A stretch of DNA of 64,000 bases from DASUPK01 sp963695805 (lineage in GTDB: Bacteria > Actinomycetota > Thermoleophilia > Solirubrobacterales > 70-9), in contig CAVOHV010000007.1 of the NCBI GenBank assembly GCA_963695805.1, positions 62,001-126,000 of the forward strand, written 5' to 3'. Below are positions 8,704 to 16,697 of this stretch, piece after piece; position 1 is the stretch's first letter; every line of letters begins with the position of its first letter. Below the pieces are notes generated by a model. That model saw nothing but the letters and a program-made list of their open reading frames with translations, had not been told where the DNA came from and searched no databases. A program made the position numbers and the translations under genes.

Positions 8704-9849
8704 GTGGCCCCTCTGAACGTCATCGCCAGGGAGTGGCTGCGGATCGGTCTGATCGGGTTCGGGGGCCCGCCCGCGCACGTCAGCCTGCTCCGCGACCTGA
8801 TGGTGCGCAGGAAGGGCTGGATGGACGCCCGTGCGTTCGAGGACGCGAACGCGGCATGCTCGCTTCTCCCCGGTCCATCTTCGACCCAGCTTGCGATCTT
8901 CTGCGCCTATCGCGTCGGTGGCCCTGCGGGCGCAGTTATCGGCGGCCTGGGCTTCATCGCGCCGGCGGTCGTCATGGTGCTGGCGCTCTCGGTGCTCTTC
9001 CTGTCGTCCGCGCCGCCGGAGTGGGTGCGGGGAGCGGGAGCCGGCGCCGGCGCCGCCGTCGCGGCCGTGGCCGTGCGCGCCGGGGGCGAGCTGATCAGGC
9101 CCAGCTACGAGCACGCAATGGCGGGCCACGGCCATCGTCTTCGCTGGCTCGCCTACCTGGTGGCCGGCATCGCGGCGGCGATCGCAATCGGGCCGTACCT
9201 GGTGCTCGTGCTGGTGGCCTGCGGCCTTTTCGAAGTTCTTCGTCGGACCGGGTCCGGCAGGGACGCGGCTGCGAGCTGGAGCCCTGCTGCGCTGCTCACG
9301 GGGGCGGCGTCGACTGGTGGGATCGGCGCCCTCGCCTGGACGGCCTTCAAGGTCGGAGCGCTCTCCTTCGGGGGCGGCTTCGTGATCATCCCCCTGATGC
9401 AGGGGGATGCCGTGGACGTCTACCACTGGATGACCGACGCCCAGTTCCTGAATGCCGTCGCGCTGGGACAGGTGACACCCGGCCCGGTGGTCGCAACCGT
9501 GACGGCGGTGGGCTACGCCGCTCACGGTGTCGGGGGAGCCCTGCTCGCCGCCGCCGTCGCCTTCGCCCCGTCGTTCTCATTCATCCTGCTCGGGGGAGGG
9601 CGCTTCGAGCGTCTGCGCCAAAACGACCGGGCACGGGGATTCCTCGACGGAGCGGGACCTGCGGCGATCGGCGCGATCCTGGGTTCCGCCGTCACGCTGG
9701 CCGGCGCTCTCAGCGAGAACTGGCAGATCGGCGTGCTGGCGGGCGCTGCCATCGCCCTCCTGGTCGTGAGAAGAGGGGTCGTCGAGACGCTCGTCCTCGC
9801 CGGTGCCGTCGGCGCCGGGCTCGCCTTGGCCGGAGCGCCCCTCCCTTGA
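8704..9849 (+). CDS. chrA: Chromate transporter, long-chain CHR family
   Basis: Membrane protein of the chromate ion transporter family, thought to export chromate. Its two homologous halves are both visible: the first with IGFGGPPAH (about residues 17-25) and CSLLPGPSSTQLA, the second with ALSFGGGFVIIPLMQ and ALGQVTPGPVVAT. About ten hydrophobic segments fit the 381-residue length. The start is a GTG at 8704. Many family members have no proven chromate role, so the physiological substrate remains open. No sulfate or chromate regulator is adjacent. Confidence 0.9.
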   Translation: MAPLNVIAREWLRIGLIGFGGPPAHVSLLRDLMVRRKGWMDARAFEDANAACSLLPGPSSTQLAIFCAYRVGGPAGAVIGGLGFIAPAVVMVLALSVLFLSSAPPEWVRGAGAGAGAAVAAVAVRAGGELIRPSYEHAMAGHGHRLRWLAYLVAGIAAAIAIGPYLVLVLVACGLFEVLRRTGSGRDAAASWSPAALLTGAASTGGIGALAWTAFKVGALSFGGGFVIIPLMQGDAVDVYHWMTDAQFLNAVALGQVTPGPVVATVTAVGYAAHGVGGALLAAAVAFAPSFSFILLGGGRFERLRQNDRARGFLDGAGPAAIGAILGSAVTLAGALSENWQIGVLAGAAIALLVVRRGVVETLVLAGAVGAGLALAGAPLP

Positions 9850-9866
9850 GGGCCTAAGCTGGCCGC

Positions 9867-11207
9867 ATGGAGGAGGGCACGGCCACCACGGCAGTCCCCC
9901 AGGGCCTCGGCCCGTCCGCGGTCGAGCTGCTCGGCCGCCTGATACAGACCAACACCGTCAATCCCCCTGGGAACGAGGACAGGGCGCAGGAGTTCCTGCG
10001 CGAGGACCTGACGTCGGCAGGCTTCGAATGCGAGCTGCTGGAGGCCGAGGCCGGCCGCCCCAACCTCGTCGCCCGCCTCCGGGGCGCTATGGAGGGGCCG
10101 ACGCTCGCCTTCCTCGGCCACGTGGACACTGTCCGCGCCGACCCGGAGGACTGGACCTTCGACCCCTGGGCCGGCGACGTCGTCGACGGTTGGGTCCGCG
10201 GACGAGGCGCGCTCGACATGAAGGGCCAGGTCGCGGCCGAGGTGGCGGCCTGCATCGCTCTCGGCGAGAGCGACTGGCGGCCTGCCGGCGAGGTCCTGCT
10301 CGTCCTGACCGCCGACGAGGAGGTCGGTGGGGGCCTCGGCGCCCGCTGGCTCTGCGAGCAGCACCCGGACAAGGTGCGCGCCGACTTCATCGTCAACGAG
10401 GGTGGCGGCGAGTCCGTCGAGCTCGGCGGCCGCCGGCTCTACACCCTGAGTGTCGGGGAGAAGGGGATTTTCCGAATCAAGCTGCGGGCCCACGGCCGGG
10501 CCGGACACGCCTCCGTTCCGAGGATCGGCGACAACGCCCTGCTCAAGCTCGCCGGCTACATCTCGGCGCTCTCAGAGCAGCCGCAGGTGGAGCCGTCAGC
10601 GGCCGGCGAGGCGCTGCTCGAGGCGCTGACTGGCGAGCCGGTCAGCGGCGAACAGGGGATCAGGGCCGGCCTCGAGCGCCTGCGCGCCGTGCAGCCGCTG
10701 ATCGCGGACTTCCTGGTCGAGCCGATGCTGGGCGTGACCCTCGCGCCGACGATCGCCCAGGCGGGCAAGAAGGCGAACGTGATCCCCGCCGAGGCCGAGG
10801 TGCTGATCGACTGCCGGGTCCCACCCGGATACGGCGAGGCGGAGGCGCTCGCGGCGCTCCGTGCCCTGATCGGCGAGGACGACGACTACACCGTCGAGTT
10901 CAGTGAGGCAGTGGTCGGCAACAGCTCACCATTCGACTCGCCGCTGGCGGATGCGATCCACGAGTGGCTCGCCGAGCTCGACCCGGAAGCCGGTATCGCA
11001 CCGATCGTCATGCCGGGCTTCAGCGACAGCAACCCGTTCCGCACCGCGTTCCCGGAGGCTGTCGTCTACGGGTTCTGCCCTCACCGAGAGATCGACCTAC
11101 TCGAGGCCGTGCCGCTGATCCACGGCGCCGACGAGCGCGTCCCGGCCTCGGACGTCGAGCTCTCCGCGAGCTTCTTCTACGAGCTTCCCCGCAGGATGCT
11201 CGGGTGA
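9867..11207 (+). CDS. M20 family metallopeptidase (ArgE/DapE/CPG2-like)
   Basis: Di-zinc amidohydrolase or peptidase. Seen: first metal histidine in LGHVDTV (H85), bridging aspartate in GRGALDMKG (D117), catalytic and binding glutamates in TADEEVGGG (E151, E152), the dimerisation insert GRAGHASVPRIGDNAL, and a late ligand region ending PLIHGADERVPAS. At 446 residues it has a full catalytic and lid domain. The exact substrate (acetylornithine, succinyl-diaminopimelate or a peptide) cannot be assigned, and no arginine or lysine pathway gene is near. It follows chrA by 17 bases and overlaps the DUF1385 gene by 4. Confidence 0.9.
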   Translation: MEEGTATTAVPQGLGPSAVELLGRLIQTNTVNPPGNEDRAQEFLREDLTSAGFECELLEAEAGRPNLVARLRGAMEGPTLAFLGHVDTVRADPEDWTFDPWAGDVVDGWVRGRGALDMKGQVAAEVAACIALGESDWRPAGEVLLVLTADEEVGGGLGARWLCEQHPDKVRADFIVNEGGGESVELGGRRLYTLSVGEKGIFRIKLRAHGRAGHASVPRIGDNALLKLAGYISALSEQPQVEPSAAGEALLEALTGEPVSGEQGIRAGLERLRAVQPLIADFLVEPMLGVTLAPTIAQAGKKANVIPAEAEVLIDCRVPPGYGEAEALAALRALIGEDDDYTVEFSEAVVGNSSPFDSPLADAIHEWLAELDPEAGIAPIVMPGFSDSNPFRTAFPEAVVYGFCPHREIDLLEAVPLIHGADERVPASDVELSASFFYELPRRMLG

Positions 11208-12073
11208 ACGACGCTAGCCAGAACGGCGATCGCGCTCCTGCTGAGGAGCATTACGTCCTGCGCCTCGGTGGGATGGCGCTGCGCAACGGCCTGCTGATCC
11301 ATGGCCCGACCTCATGGGCCGCGGCGGCTCGCGACGAGAACGACGAGATCCAGGTTGCCTCGGGGCCGAAACCCGCCCTGGCGCCGGAGCTCGCCGTGCG
11401 GGTGCCGCTGCTGCGCGGCCCGCTGAGGCTGGCGGAGGCGTTCATCCTGATCCCGACGGTGCGTATGAAGCTGCGCGCGGCGCGGCTGCCGTTCGAGGAC
11501 GTGCGAGTGATCGCGGCTATGCTGATCGCCTCGACCGCGAGCCGGGCGCTCCGCCGCCGGCGCTCGAGCGCCGCCAATGAGCTGATGCAGGCCGCGCTCG
11601 GGCTGGCGCCGGCGATGGTGGCGCTCAGCGACCGCAACCTGGCCGCCTACCACGGCGTCGAGCACAAGGCTATCGGCGCCTATGAAGCCGGCTCCGACGA
11701 CCCTGCCTCAGCGACCAAGGAGCACGAACGCTGCGGCTCCAACCTGGTCGCCCCCATGCTGGTTCTCTCCGCCGCGGGCCAGCTCCTGCTCGAGCGCTCG
11801 CTCGAGAGCCCGGGGCCGATCGCGCGGGCGGCGGTCGGAGTTGCGAGTGCGTCGCTCGCCGCCGAGATGTTCGCCTGGAGCGAGCGCAATCCCGAGACCA
11901 CGGCCGCTCGCGCCTTCCACCGCCCGGGCCATGAGATCCAGCGGCTGATCGCCACCAAGGAGCCCACACCGGAGCAGCTCGAGGTCGGGGTTGCGGCGCT
12001 GAGCGAGATCCTCAAGGTGGAGCAGGAGGCGGAGGGCCAGCGTGAGGCGAGCGACCCGCTGCCCGCTACGTAG
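11204..12073 (+). CDS. DUF1385 family membrane protein (YqhQ-like)
   Basis: A 289-residue protein starting at GTG 11204, overlapping the M20 stop by 4 bases. The family hallmarks are the pairs YHGVEHKAIGAYE and HERCGSNL, whose His, Glu and Cys residues suggest a metal site. An N-terminal region with LRLGGMALRNGLLIHGP matches the conserved family start, and two hydrophobic stretches (around NLVAPMLVLSAAGQLLLE and RAAVGVASASLAAEMFA) suggest membrane association. The C-terminal RPGHEIQRLIATKEPT segment is also typical. Function is unknown; B. subtilis YqhQ sits near cell-envelope and division genes, which says little here. Confidence 0.85.
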   Translation: MNDASQNGDRAPAEEHYVLRLGGMALRNGLLIHGPTSWAAAARDENDEIQVASGPKPALAPELAVRVPLLRGPLRLAEAFILIPTVRMKLRAARLPFEDVRVIAAMLIASTASRALRRRRSSAANELMQAALGLAPAMVALSDRNLAAYHGVEHKAIGAYEAGSDDPASATKEHERCGSNLVAPMLVLSAAGQLLLERSLESPGPIARAAVGVASASLAAEMFAWSERNPETTAARAFHRPGHEIQRLIATKEPTPEQLEVGVAALSEILKVEQEAEGQREASDPLPAT

Positions 12074-12085
12074 ACTGCACGGCCC

Positions 12086-12496
12086 ATGCTCGGCCGGATC
12101 GATCACATCGGCGTCGCCACCGATGACCTCGACGGGGCGATCGCCCTCTACGAGGGGACTTTGGGGATGCCCGTGGCCCACCGTGAGACAGTCGAGAGCC
12201 AGGGGGTCGAGGCCGTGCTGCTCGACGTCGGTGACGGTCATGTCGAGCTGCTGCGCCCCCTGGGGCCCAACACCCCGATCGGCAAGTACCTCGAGCGCAG
12301 GGGCCCCGGGCTGCACCACGTCGCCTACGCGGTCGAGGACATCGAGGACGTGCTCGGCAAGCTCAAGGAGTCCGGCATCGACCTGATCGATTCCGAGCCG
12401 CGGGTCGGGATCCGGCGATCTCGCGTCGCCTTCGTGCACCCTCGCTCGACCGATGGGGTGCTCACAGAGATCGTCGAACCGGCGGAGGCTCACTGA
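12086..12496 (+). CDS. mce: Methylmalonyl-CoA epimerase
   Basis: VOC-fold metalloenzyme that interconverts (2S)- and (2R)-methylmalonyl-CoA in propionate metabolism. The 136-residue protein opens with GRIDHIGVATDDLDGAIALY and contains VELLRPLGPNTPIGKYL, GPGLHHVAYAV and a late metal glutamate in GVLTEIVEP, which is the pattern of this family rather than of generic glyoxalases. No methylmalonyl-CoA mutase is visible in the window. The next gene overlaps by one base (TGATG). Confidence 0.93.
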   Translation: MLGRIDHIGVATDDLDGAIALYEGTLGMPVAHRETVESQGVEAVLLDVGDGHVELLRPLGPNTPIGKYLERRGPGLHHVAYAVEDIEDVLGKLKESGIDLIDSEPRVGIRRSRVAFVHPRSTDGVLTEIVEPAEAH

Positions 12497-12714
12497 TGGC
12501 CTCGGCCGAGCGAGTCTCGATCGGCTTCTCGGGCGGCGGCATGGTCGAGGTCCGGATCGACGAGGCGAAGCTCAAGGACCTCCGCAAGGCGCTCGACAAG
12601 GCGGATGGCTGGTTCGACCTCGAAGCCGAGGAGGGCTTCGTCGCCATCGATCTGCGCCAGGTCGTTTTCATCCGCAGCGCCACAACTCCGCAGCGGATCG
12701 GCTTCGGCGGGTGA
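12496..12714 (+). CDS. Small conserved-type protein, function unknown
   Basis: A 72-residue protein of mixed alpha/beta character with no signal peptide: an N-terminal strand (RVSIGFSGGGMVEVRI), a basic helix (KLKDLRKALDKADGW) and a C-terminal strand pair (FVAIDLRQVVFIRS). I do not recognise the family. Its ATG shares a base with the mce stop and its stop overlaps the start of the methyltransferase, so it is translated as part of a tight run. This coupling and the lack of stop-rich shadow features support a real gene. Confidence 0.75.
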   Translation: MASAERVSIGFSGGGMVEVRIDEAKLKDLRKALDKADGWFDLEAEEGFVAIDLRQVVFIRSATTPQRIGFGG

Positions 12715-13334
12715 AGCTCCGCGGCCTGATTCTGGCCGCGGCAGCCGCAACCGCCGGGGCGGCGCTGTGGTGGCGGAAGAATCCGTCCGCCTGTCCCTAC
12801 TCGCAGCGCTTCTGGGTGGAAGCCCCGCACCCTCTGATCACCCGCGCCCGGCTCAAGGAGATCCTCGACCCGAAGGCGGGCGAGCGGATCCTCGAGGTCG
12901 GCCCTGGGACCGGCTACTACACGCTGGACGTCGCCGAGTGGGTGAAGCCCGACGGCGAGGTCGAGATCCTCGACCTGCAGCCGGAGATGCTCGACCACAC
13001 GATGCGGCGCGCCGGCGAGCGCGGCCTGGTGAACGTGACGCCGACCCAGTCGGATGCCACCTCAATGCCCTACGAGGACGGCACGTTCGACGCCGCCTAC
13101 CTCGTCACCGTGCTCGGCGAGGTCCCCGATCAGGACGCCGCGCTCCGCGAGCTGACCCGGGTGCTGAAGCCCGGCGGCCGCCTGATTGTCGGCGAGCTGG
13201 TCGGCGACCCGCACTACGTGAGGCTGGCGCCCCTGCGGCTGATGGCGACCGGCGCGGGTCTCGCCTTCGAGCGGCGGGTCGGGAACGCCCTCGGCTACTT
13301 CGCGCGGTTCGCGAAGCCGCCGAGCCCGGCCTAG
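12711..13334 (+). CDS. SAM-dependent methyltransferase, membrane-anchored
   Basis: Class I methyltransferase with a short N-terminal hydrophobic anchor (LRGLILAAAAATAGAALWW). The SAM-binding motif I is ILEVGPGTGYYTLDVA, motif II lies around VEILDLQPEML, and the later motifs are DAAYLVTVLGEVPD and LKPGGRLIVGEL. The protein is close to the UbiE/ArsM-type (Methyltransf_11) group, but its substrate is unknown. The GTG start at 12711 overlaps the previous stop by 4 bases. Its stop overlaps that of the convergent BtrH-like gene. Confidence 0.87.
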   Translation: MKLRGLILAAAAATAGAALWWRKNPSACPYSQRFWVEAPHPLITRARLKEILDPKAGERILEVGPGTGYYTLDVAEWVKPDGEVEILDLQPEMLDHTMRRAGERGLVNVTPTQSDATSMPYEDGTFDAAYLVTVLGEVPDQDAALRELTRVLKPGGRLIVGELVGDPHYVRLAPLRLMATGAGLAFERRVGNALGYFARFAKPPSPA

Positions 13335-14320
13335 CGGGCAGCGAGAGCGGTCCAGAGCCGCTCCTCGGCGTCCAGCACCCGCTCGGCCTCGGCGCTCAAC
13401 TCCTTCCACTGCTCGGAATGGGGCTGCTCGGGCTCGCTCGCGGTCCGCGCAGCCAGCGCAAGGCGAGTCCAGTCCTCGGCCGCCTCGGACGCGATCGTCG
13501 CTTCCTCGTACCCAGCCTCCTCGAGGAAGCGCGAGTACATCTTGCGGAAGTTGCCGCCGCCGGTCCCGCGGCGCTCGATCACCTGGTAGAGGAAGCGGGC
13601 GCACCACTGCCAGTCCTCGGCAGCCTCCGGCCAGTCGCCGACCTCGGCCGCAAAGCGCCGCAGCGCCGGCAGCCCCTCGAAGTCGCCGAGCGGGGGCTCG
13701 AGCATCCGGCCGGCGGCGCGCTCGATGGCCTTCGGGGCGTGGGCGAGCAGGTCGTCGCGGTCGAGCTGCGTCCCGTCAGGCACATCGATCGCATGGCCCT
13801 CGAGCGGAAAGATCGGCTGCTGGGAGTGGCGTGCCTCACGCAGGCCCTCGAGCGAGGTTGTCTGCAGGTCCTCGAAGGCGGTATCGGAGACCCAGGCGAG
13901 CTCCTCGTCGTACCCGGCAAGCACGACCGCGTGGCCCGGGAAGTGGGCCGAGCGGCCGTAGTGGTCCAGGTAGTAGAGGTCGGTGAGCAGCAGCACGGGC
14001 CTGCCCTCGTCAACGGCCTCGCGGGCCAGCTTCCAGGAGGCGCCGGGGTCCGCCTCGGTGCGCAGCCGAAGCGGGGCACCGGTCAGCTCCAGGAAGTTCT
14101 CCTCGAGCCGGGCGGCCCGGCCGTTCGTGAACCGAGAAGGGGAGTGCTCGTCGAGGACCACGTAGTAGAAGCAGGCGCCCGCGCCGAGACCGAACGCCAT
14201 CTCCTCCGAGATCTCGACCCCGTGGAAGCCGAGCAGGTTGCGCAGCGCCGTGGAGCCGCAGTGGTTGCCGGGCACGTGCCGGTAGCTGGGCACCATCACC
14301 CTGTTGGCGGTCTCGGCCAT
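13331..14320 (-). CDS. BtrH N-terminal / DUF4872 domain protein
   Basis: A 329-residue protein with the papain-like N-terminal domain of butirosin biosynthesis protein BtrH: HVPGNHCGSTALRNLLGFHG at about residues 16-35, with a candidate nucleophilic Cys21 (NHCGSTALRN), and later HFPGHAVVLAGYDEELAWVSD with a catalytic-type His and Asp. The C-terminal half (WPEAAEDWQWCARFLYQVIERRGTG type sequence) fits DUF4872. BtrH transfers a gamma-glutamyl-type acyl group from a carrier protein to an aminoglycoside, but no carrier or antibiotic genes are here, so a different acyl transfer or peptidase role is likely. Start at ATG 14320; the long frame upstream is antisense to PAP2. Confidence 0.78.
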   Translation of the reverse strand: MAETANRVMVPSYRHVPGNHCGSTALRNLLGFHGVEISEEMAFGLGAGACFYYVVLDEHSPSRFTNGRAARLEENFLELTGAPLRLRTEADPGASWKLAREAVDEGRPVLLLTDLYYLDHYGRSAHFPGHAVVLAGYDEELAWVSDTAFEDLQTTSLEGLREARHSQQPIFPLEGHAIDVPDGTQLDRDDLLAHAPKAIERAAGRMLEPPLGDFEGLPALRRFAAEVGDWPEAAEDWQWCARFLYQVIERRGTGGGNFRKMYSRFLEEAGYEEATIASEAAEDWTRLALAARTASEPEQPHSEQWKELSAEAERVLDAEERLWTALAAR

Positions 14321-14347
14321 CCAACGATTGAACCGTATTCTGCGCCG

Positions 14348-14839
14348 GTGCTCCGGGCCCTCGACAGCCGCTTGCTCTATTCGATGAGAACCCGGTTCCA
14401 CGGTCATACCGCCGAGAGCATCGGGAAGTGGCTGGGTCGGATCGGCGAGTACGGCGCGGTCTGGGTGGTGATCGGGATCGTGCTCGCCTTCGCGGACCCC
14501 GACAACGGCGAGGACTGGGTCGTGGCTGGGATCCTCGGGCCGGTCGCGATCGGGCTCAACTTCGTCGTCAAGCTGATCGTCAGGCGGCCGCGCCCGGTGC
14601 TGGAAGGGCTGCCGCCTCTCGGGGGCGCGCCGAGCTCGCTCAGCTTCCCCTCCGCCCACGCCACCTCCTCCTTCGCCTGCGCGACCGCCATGACAAGGAT
14701 CGCCCCGGAGGCGGCGGTCCTGTTCGTGCTCGCCGCCGCGATCGCTCTCTGCCGCCCCTACCTCGGCATGCACTACCCCTCCGACGTGCTCGGCGGGGCT
14801 CTGCTGGGAACGGGCCTCGGGCTGATCGCGCCCCTCTAG
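14348..14839 (+). CDS. PAP2 superfamily phosphatase
   Basis: Membrane phosphatase of the phosphatidate or undecaprenyl-pyrophosphate type. All three PAP2 signatures are visible: KLIVRRPRP (K-x6-RP), FPSAHATSSF (PSxH) and CRPYLGMHYPSD (x-R-x5-H-x3-D). The 163-residue protein has about four hydrophobic segments. The start is a GTG at 14348, 27 bases from the divergent BtrH-like gene. A much longer open frame upstream in the same frame is antisense and is ignored. Which lipid or phosphate ester it cleaves cannot be told. Confidence 0.88.
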   Translation: MLRALDSRLLYSMRTRFHGHTAESIGKWLGRIGEYGAVWVVIGIVLAFADPDNGEDWVVAGILGPVAIGLNFVVKLIVRRPRPVLEGLPPLGGAPSSLSFPSAHATSSFACATAMTRIAPEAAVLFVLAAAIALCRPYLGMHYPSDVLGGALLGTGLGLIAPL

Positions 14840-14852
14840 TGGACCCGTGCCG

Positions 14853-15926
14853 ATGAGGATCGGAATCGTCGGCATGCCCAACGCCGGCAAGTCGACGCTC
14901 TTCAACGCACTCACCGCGGCCGGAGCGGAGACCGGCGACTACCCGTTCACGACGGTCGAGCCGAATGTCGCCGTCGTCGGGGTCCCCGACGAGCGGCTCG
15001 AAAAGGTCGCCGACACGCTCCGCTCCTCCGAGGTGGTCCACGAGACGATCGACTTCCACGACATCGCCGGGCTGGTCAAGGGTGCCTCCCAGGGCGAGGG
15101 GCTCGGAAACCGGTTCCTGGCCTCGATCCGCGAGACCGACGCGATCTGCCACGTGATCCGCGCCCACAGCGCCGGCTCGGTGGCCCATCCCGAGGGCCGC
15201 GTGGATCCGGTCGCCGACGCGGCGCTGATCGAGACCGAGCTGCTCGCAGCCGACCTCGAGGGCGCGGAGCGTCGCCTGGAACGTGTCACCAAGCAGGCTC
15301 GCTCGGGAGACAAGGAGGCGGTCGCCGAGCGGGAATGGCTGGAGCGCATCGTCGAGGCACTCTCGGCCGGCCGCCCCGCCCGCGAGGTACCCGTGCCGGA
15401 GGCCGCACCCGACGCGCTGCGCAAGCTCTCGCCGCTGACCGCGAAGCCGATCCTGTACGTCGTCAACGTCGACGAGGGGGTCACCCAGGCGCCGCCCGAG
15501 CTGGTCGCGCACGCGGAGCAGATGCAGGCGAAGGTCGTCGTGATCTCGGCCCGGGTCGAGGCCGAGCTGCGCGAGCTGGACCCAGGCGAAGCGGAGGAGA
15601 TGCGCCACGAGCTCGGCATCGAACGGTCCGGGCTGGAGCGCCTGATCCGTGCGGCCTTCGAACTTCTCGACCTGATCTCGTTTTTCACAGCGGACACGGA
15701 CAAGGAGGCGATGGCGCGGACGCTGTCGCGCGGGGGCACCGCCTACGACGCCGCGGGCCGGGTCCACACCGACATCCAGCGAGCCTTCGTTCGCGCCGAG
15801 GTGATCGCCTGGGACGAACTGGTCGATGCCGGTGGCTACGCCGCCGCCCGAGATCGCGGGACGCTGCGAATCGAGGGCCGCGACTACGTCGTTCAGGACG
15901 GCGACGTCGTGCACATCAGGACCTAG
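14853..15926 (+). CDS. ychF: Redox-regulated ATPase YchF/OLA1
   Basis: Universally conserved P-loop protein of the Obg superfamily that prefers ATP and binds ribosomes. Seen: P-loop GMPNAGKST near the start, switch II DIAGLVKGAS, the altered G4 NVDE (not NKxD), which marks ATP preference, a central coiled-coil region, and a C-terminal TGS domain ending YVVQDGDVVHIRT. Length is normal. ATG at 14853 gives MRIGIVGMPN; a GTG two codons upstream is possible. Confidence 0.96.
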   Translation: MRIGIVGMPNAGKSTLFNALTAAGAETGDYPFTTVEPNVAVVGVPDERLEKVADTLRSSEVVHETIDFHDIAGLVKGASQGEGLGNRFLASIRETDAICHVIRAHSAGSVAHPEGRVDPVADAALIETELLAADLEGAERRLERVTKQARSGDKEAVAEREWLERIVEALSAGRPAREVPVPEAAPDALRKLSPLTAKPILYVVNVDEGVTQAPPELVAHAEQMQAKVVVISARVEAELRELDPGEAEEMRHELGIERSGLERLIRAAFELLDLISFFTADTDKEAMARTLSRGGTAYDAAGRVHTDIQRAFVRAEVIAWDELVDAGGYAAARDRGTLRIEGRDYVVQDGDVVHIRT

Positions 15927-15953
15927 CCACGGGCGCTCACTAGAGTCGCGGCG

Positions 15954-16697
15954 ATGAGCGCTCCGCGCCCGACCGGTGATCGGCTCGCCGTGGTCTACGG
16001 CTACAGCCTCCCCGAGGGGGCGCATCCGGTGGAGGGGGAACGGGTGAGCATCGACGCCGGCGGGGAACGGCCGGTGGAGGCGATCGATGCCGGGGAGGTG
16101 GTCGGGGTCCCCCGGCACGGATTCGATCGCAGCGTCCCGGCGCACCTCGTCGACCATCGCGCCAACATGCGGGCCCTCTGCGAGCTCCGCTGCGACCGCG
16201 TGCTGGCTCTGGGCTCGGCGGGCAGCCTCCGCCTCGATCTCGACGTCGGGTCCTTCGTCTGTCCCGACGACTTCTACGCGCCCGAGACCGCGCCGAGCTT
16301 CTACGACGACCCCCGCGGCCACTCGGTCCCCGGCTTCGATCGTGACTGGCGAAAGGAGATCCTGGGCGCGTGGAGCGAGCACACCGAGACCGACCTCGTC
16401 GACGGAGGCGTCTACGCGCAGACCCGCGGCCCGCGCTTCGAGACGCCCGCGGAGGTGCGAGCGCTCGCCCGGGTTGCGGACGTGGTCGGGATGACCTTGG
16501 CCGCCGAGACGGTGCTGGTCCGTGAGGCCGGCCTGGCCTACGCCGCTGTCTGCTCGGTCGACAACCTCGCCAACGGCGTCTCGGATCAGCCGCTGACGGT
16601 CGAGGACTACCAGCGTGGTCGGGACCGGACGGCCGAGACGCTGACGGCGGCACTCGAGTCGGTCCTGCCCGTGCTCGCCGCGGGAGTAGCCAGGTGA
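15954..16697 (+). CDS. MTA/inosine-type nucleoside phosphorylase
   Basis: A 247-residue protein of the PNP/UDP family, class with trimeric MTAP and PNP. Typical segments are VPRHGFDRSVPAHLVDHRANM, LALGSAGSLR, the phosphate-binding YAQTRGPRFETPAEVR and the base-site GMTLAAETVLVREAGLAYA, followed by CSVDNLANG. It cleaves a 6-amino or 6-oxopurine nucleoside with phosphate. It overlaps the downstream deaminase by 4 bases. That pairing suggests methylthioinosine or inosine as the natural substrate rather than methylthioadenosine itself, but this is an inference. Confidence 0.87.
   Translation: MSAPRPTGDRLAVVYGYSLPEGAHPVEGERVSIDAGGERPVEAIDAGEVVGVPRHGFDRSVPAHLVDHRANMRALCELRCDRVLALGSAGSLRLDLDVGSFVCPDDFYAPETAPSFYDDPRGHSVPGFDRDWRKEILGAWSEHTETDLVDGGVYAQTRGPRFETPAEVRALARVADVVGMTLAAETVLVREAGLAYAAVCSVDNLANGVSDQPLTVEDYQRGRDRTAETLTAALESVLPVLAAGVAR

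Noticed and set aside
8680..9525. Upstream extension of rarA
   Set aside because: It is antisense to the chromate transporter and has biased, non-family sequence; the ATG at 8679 gives the normal N-terminus.
12605..14839. A 744-codon open frame on the plus strand
   Set aside because: Its first part is out of frame with the methyltransferase and antisense to the BtrH-like gene; only the last 163 codons (PAP2) are real.
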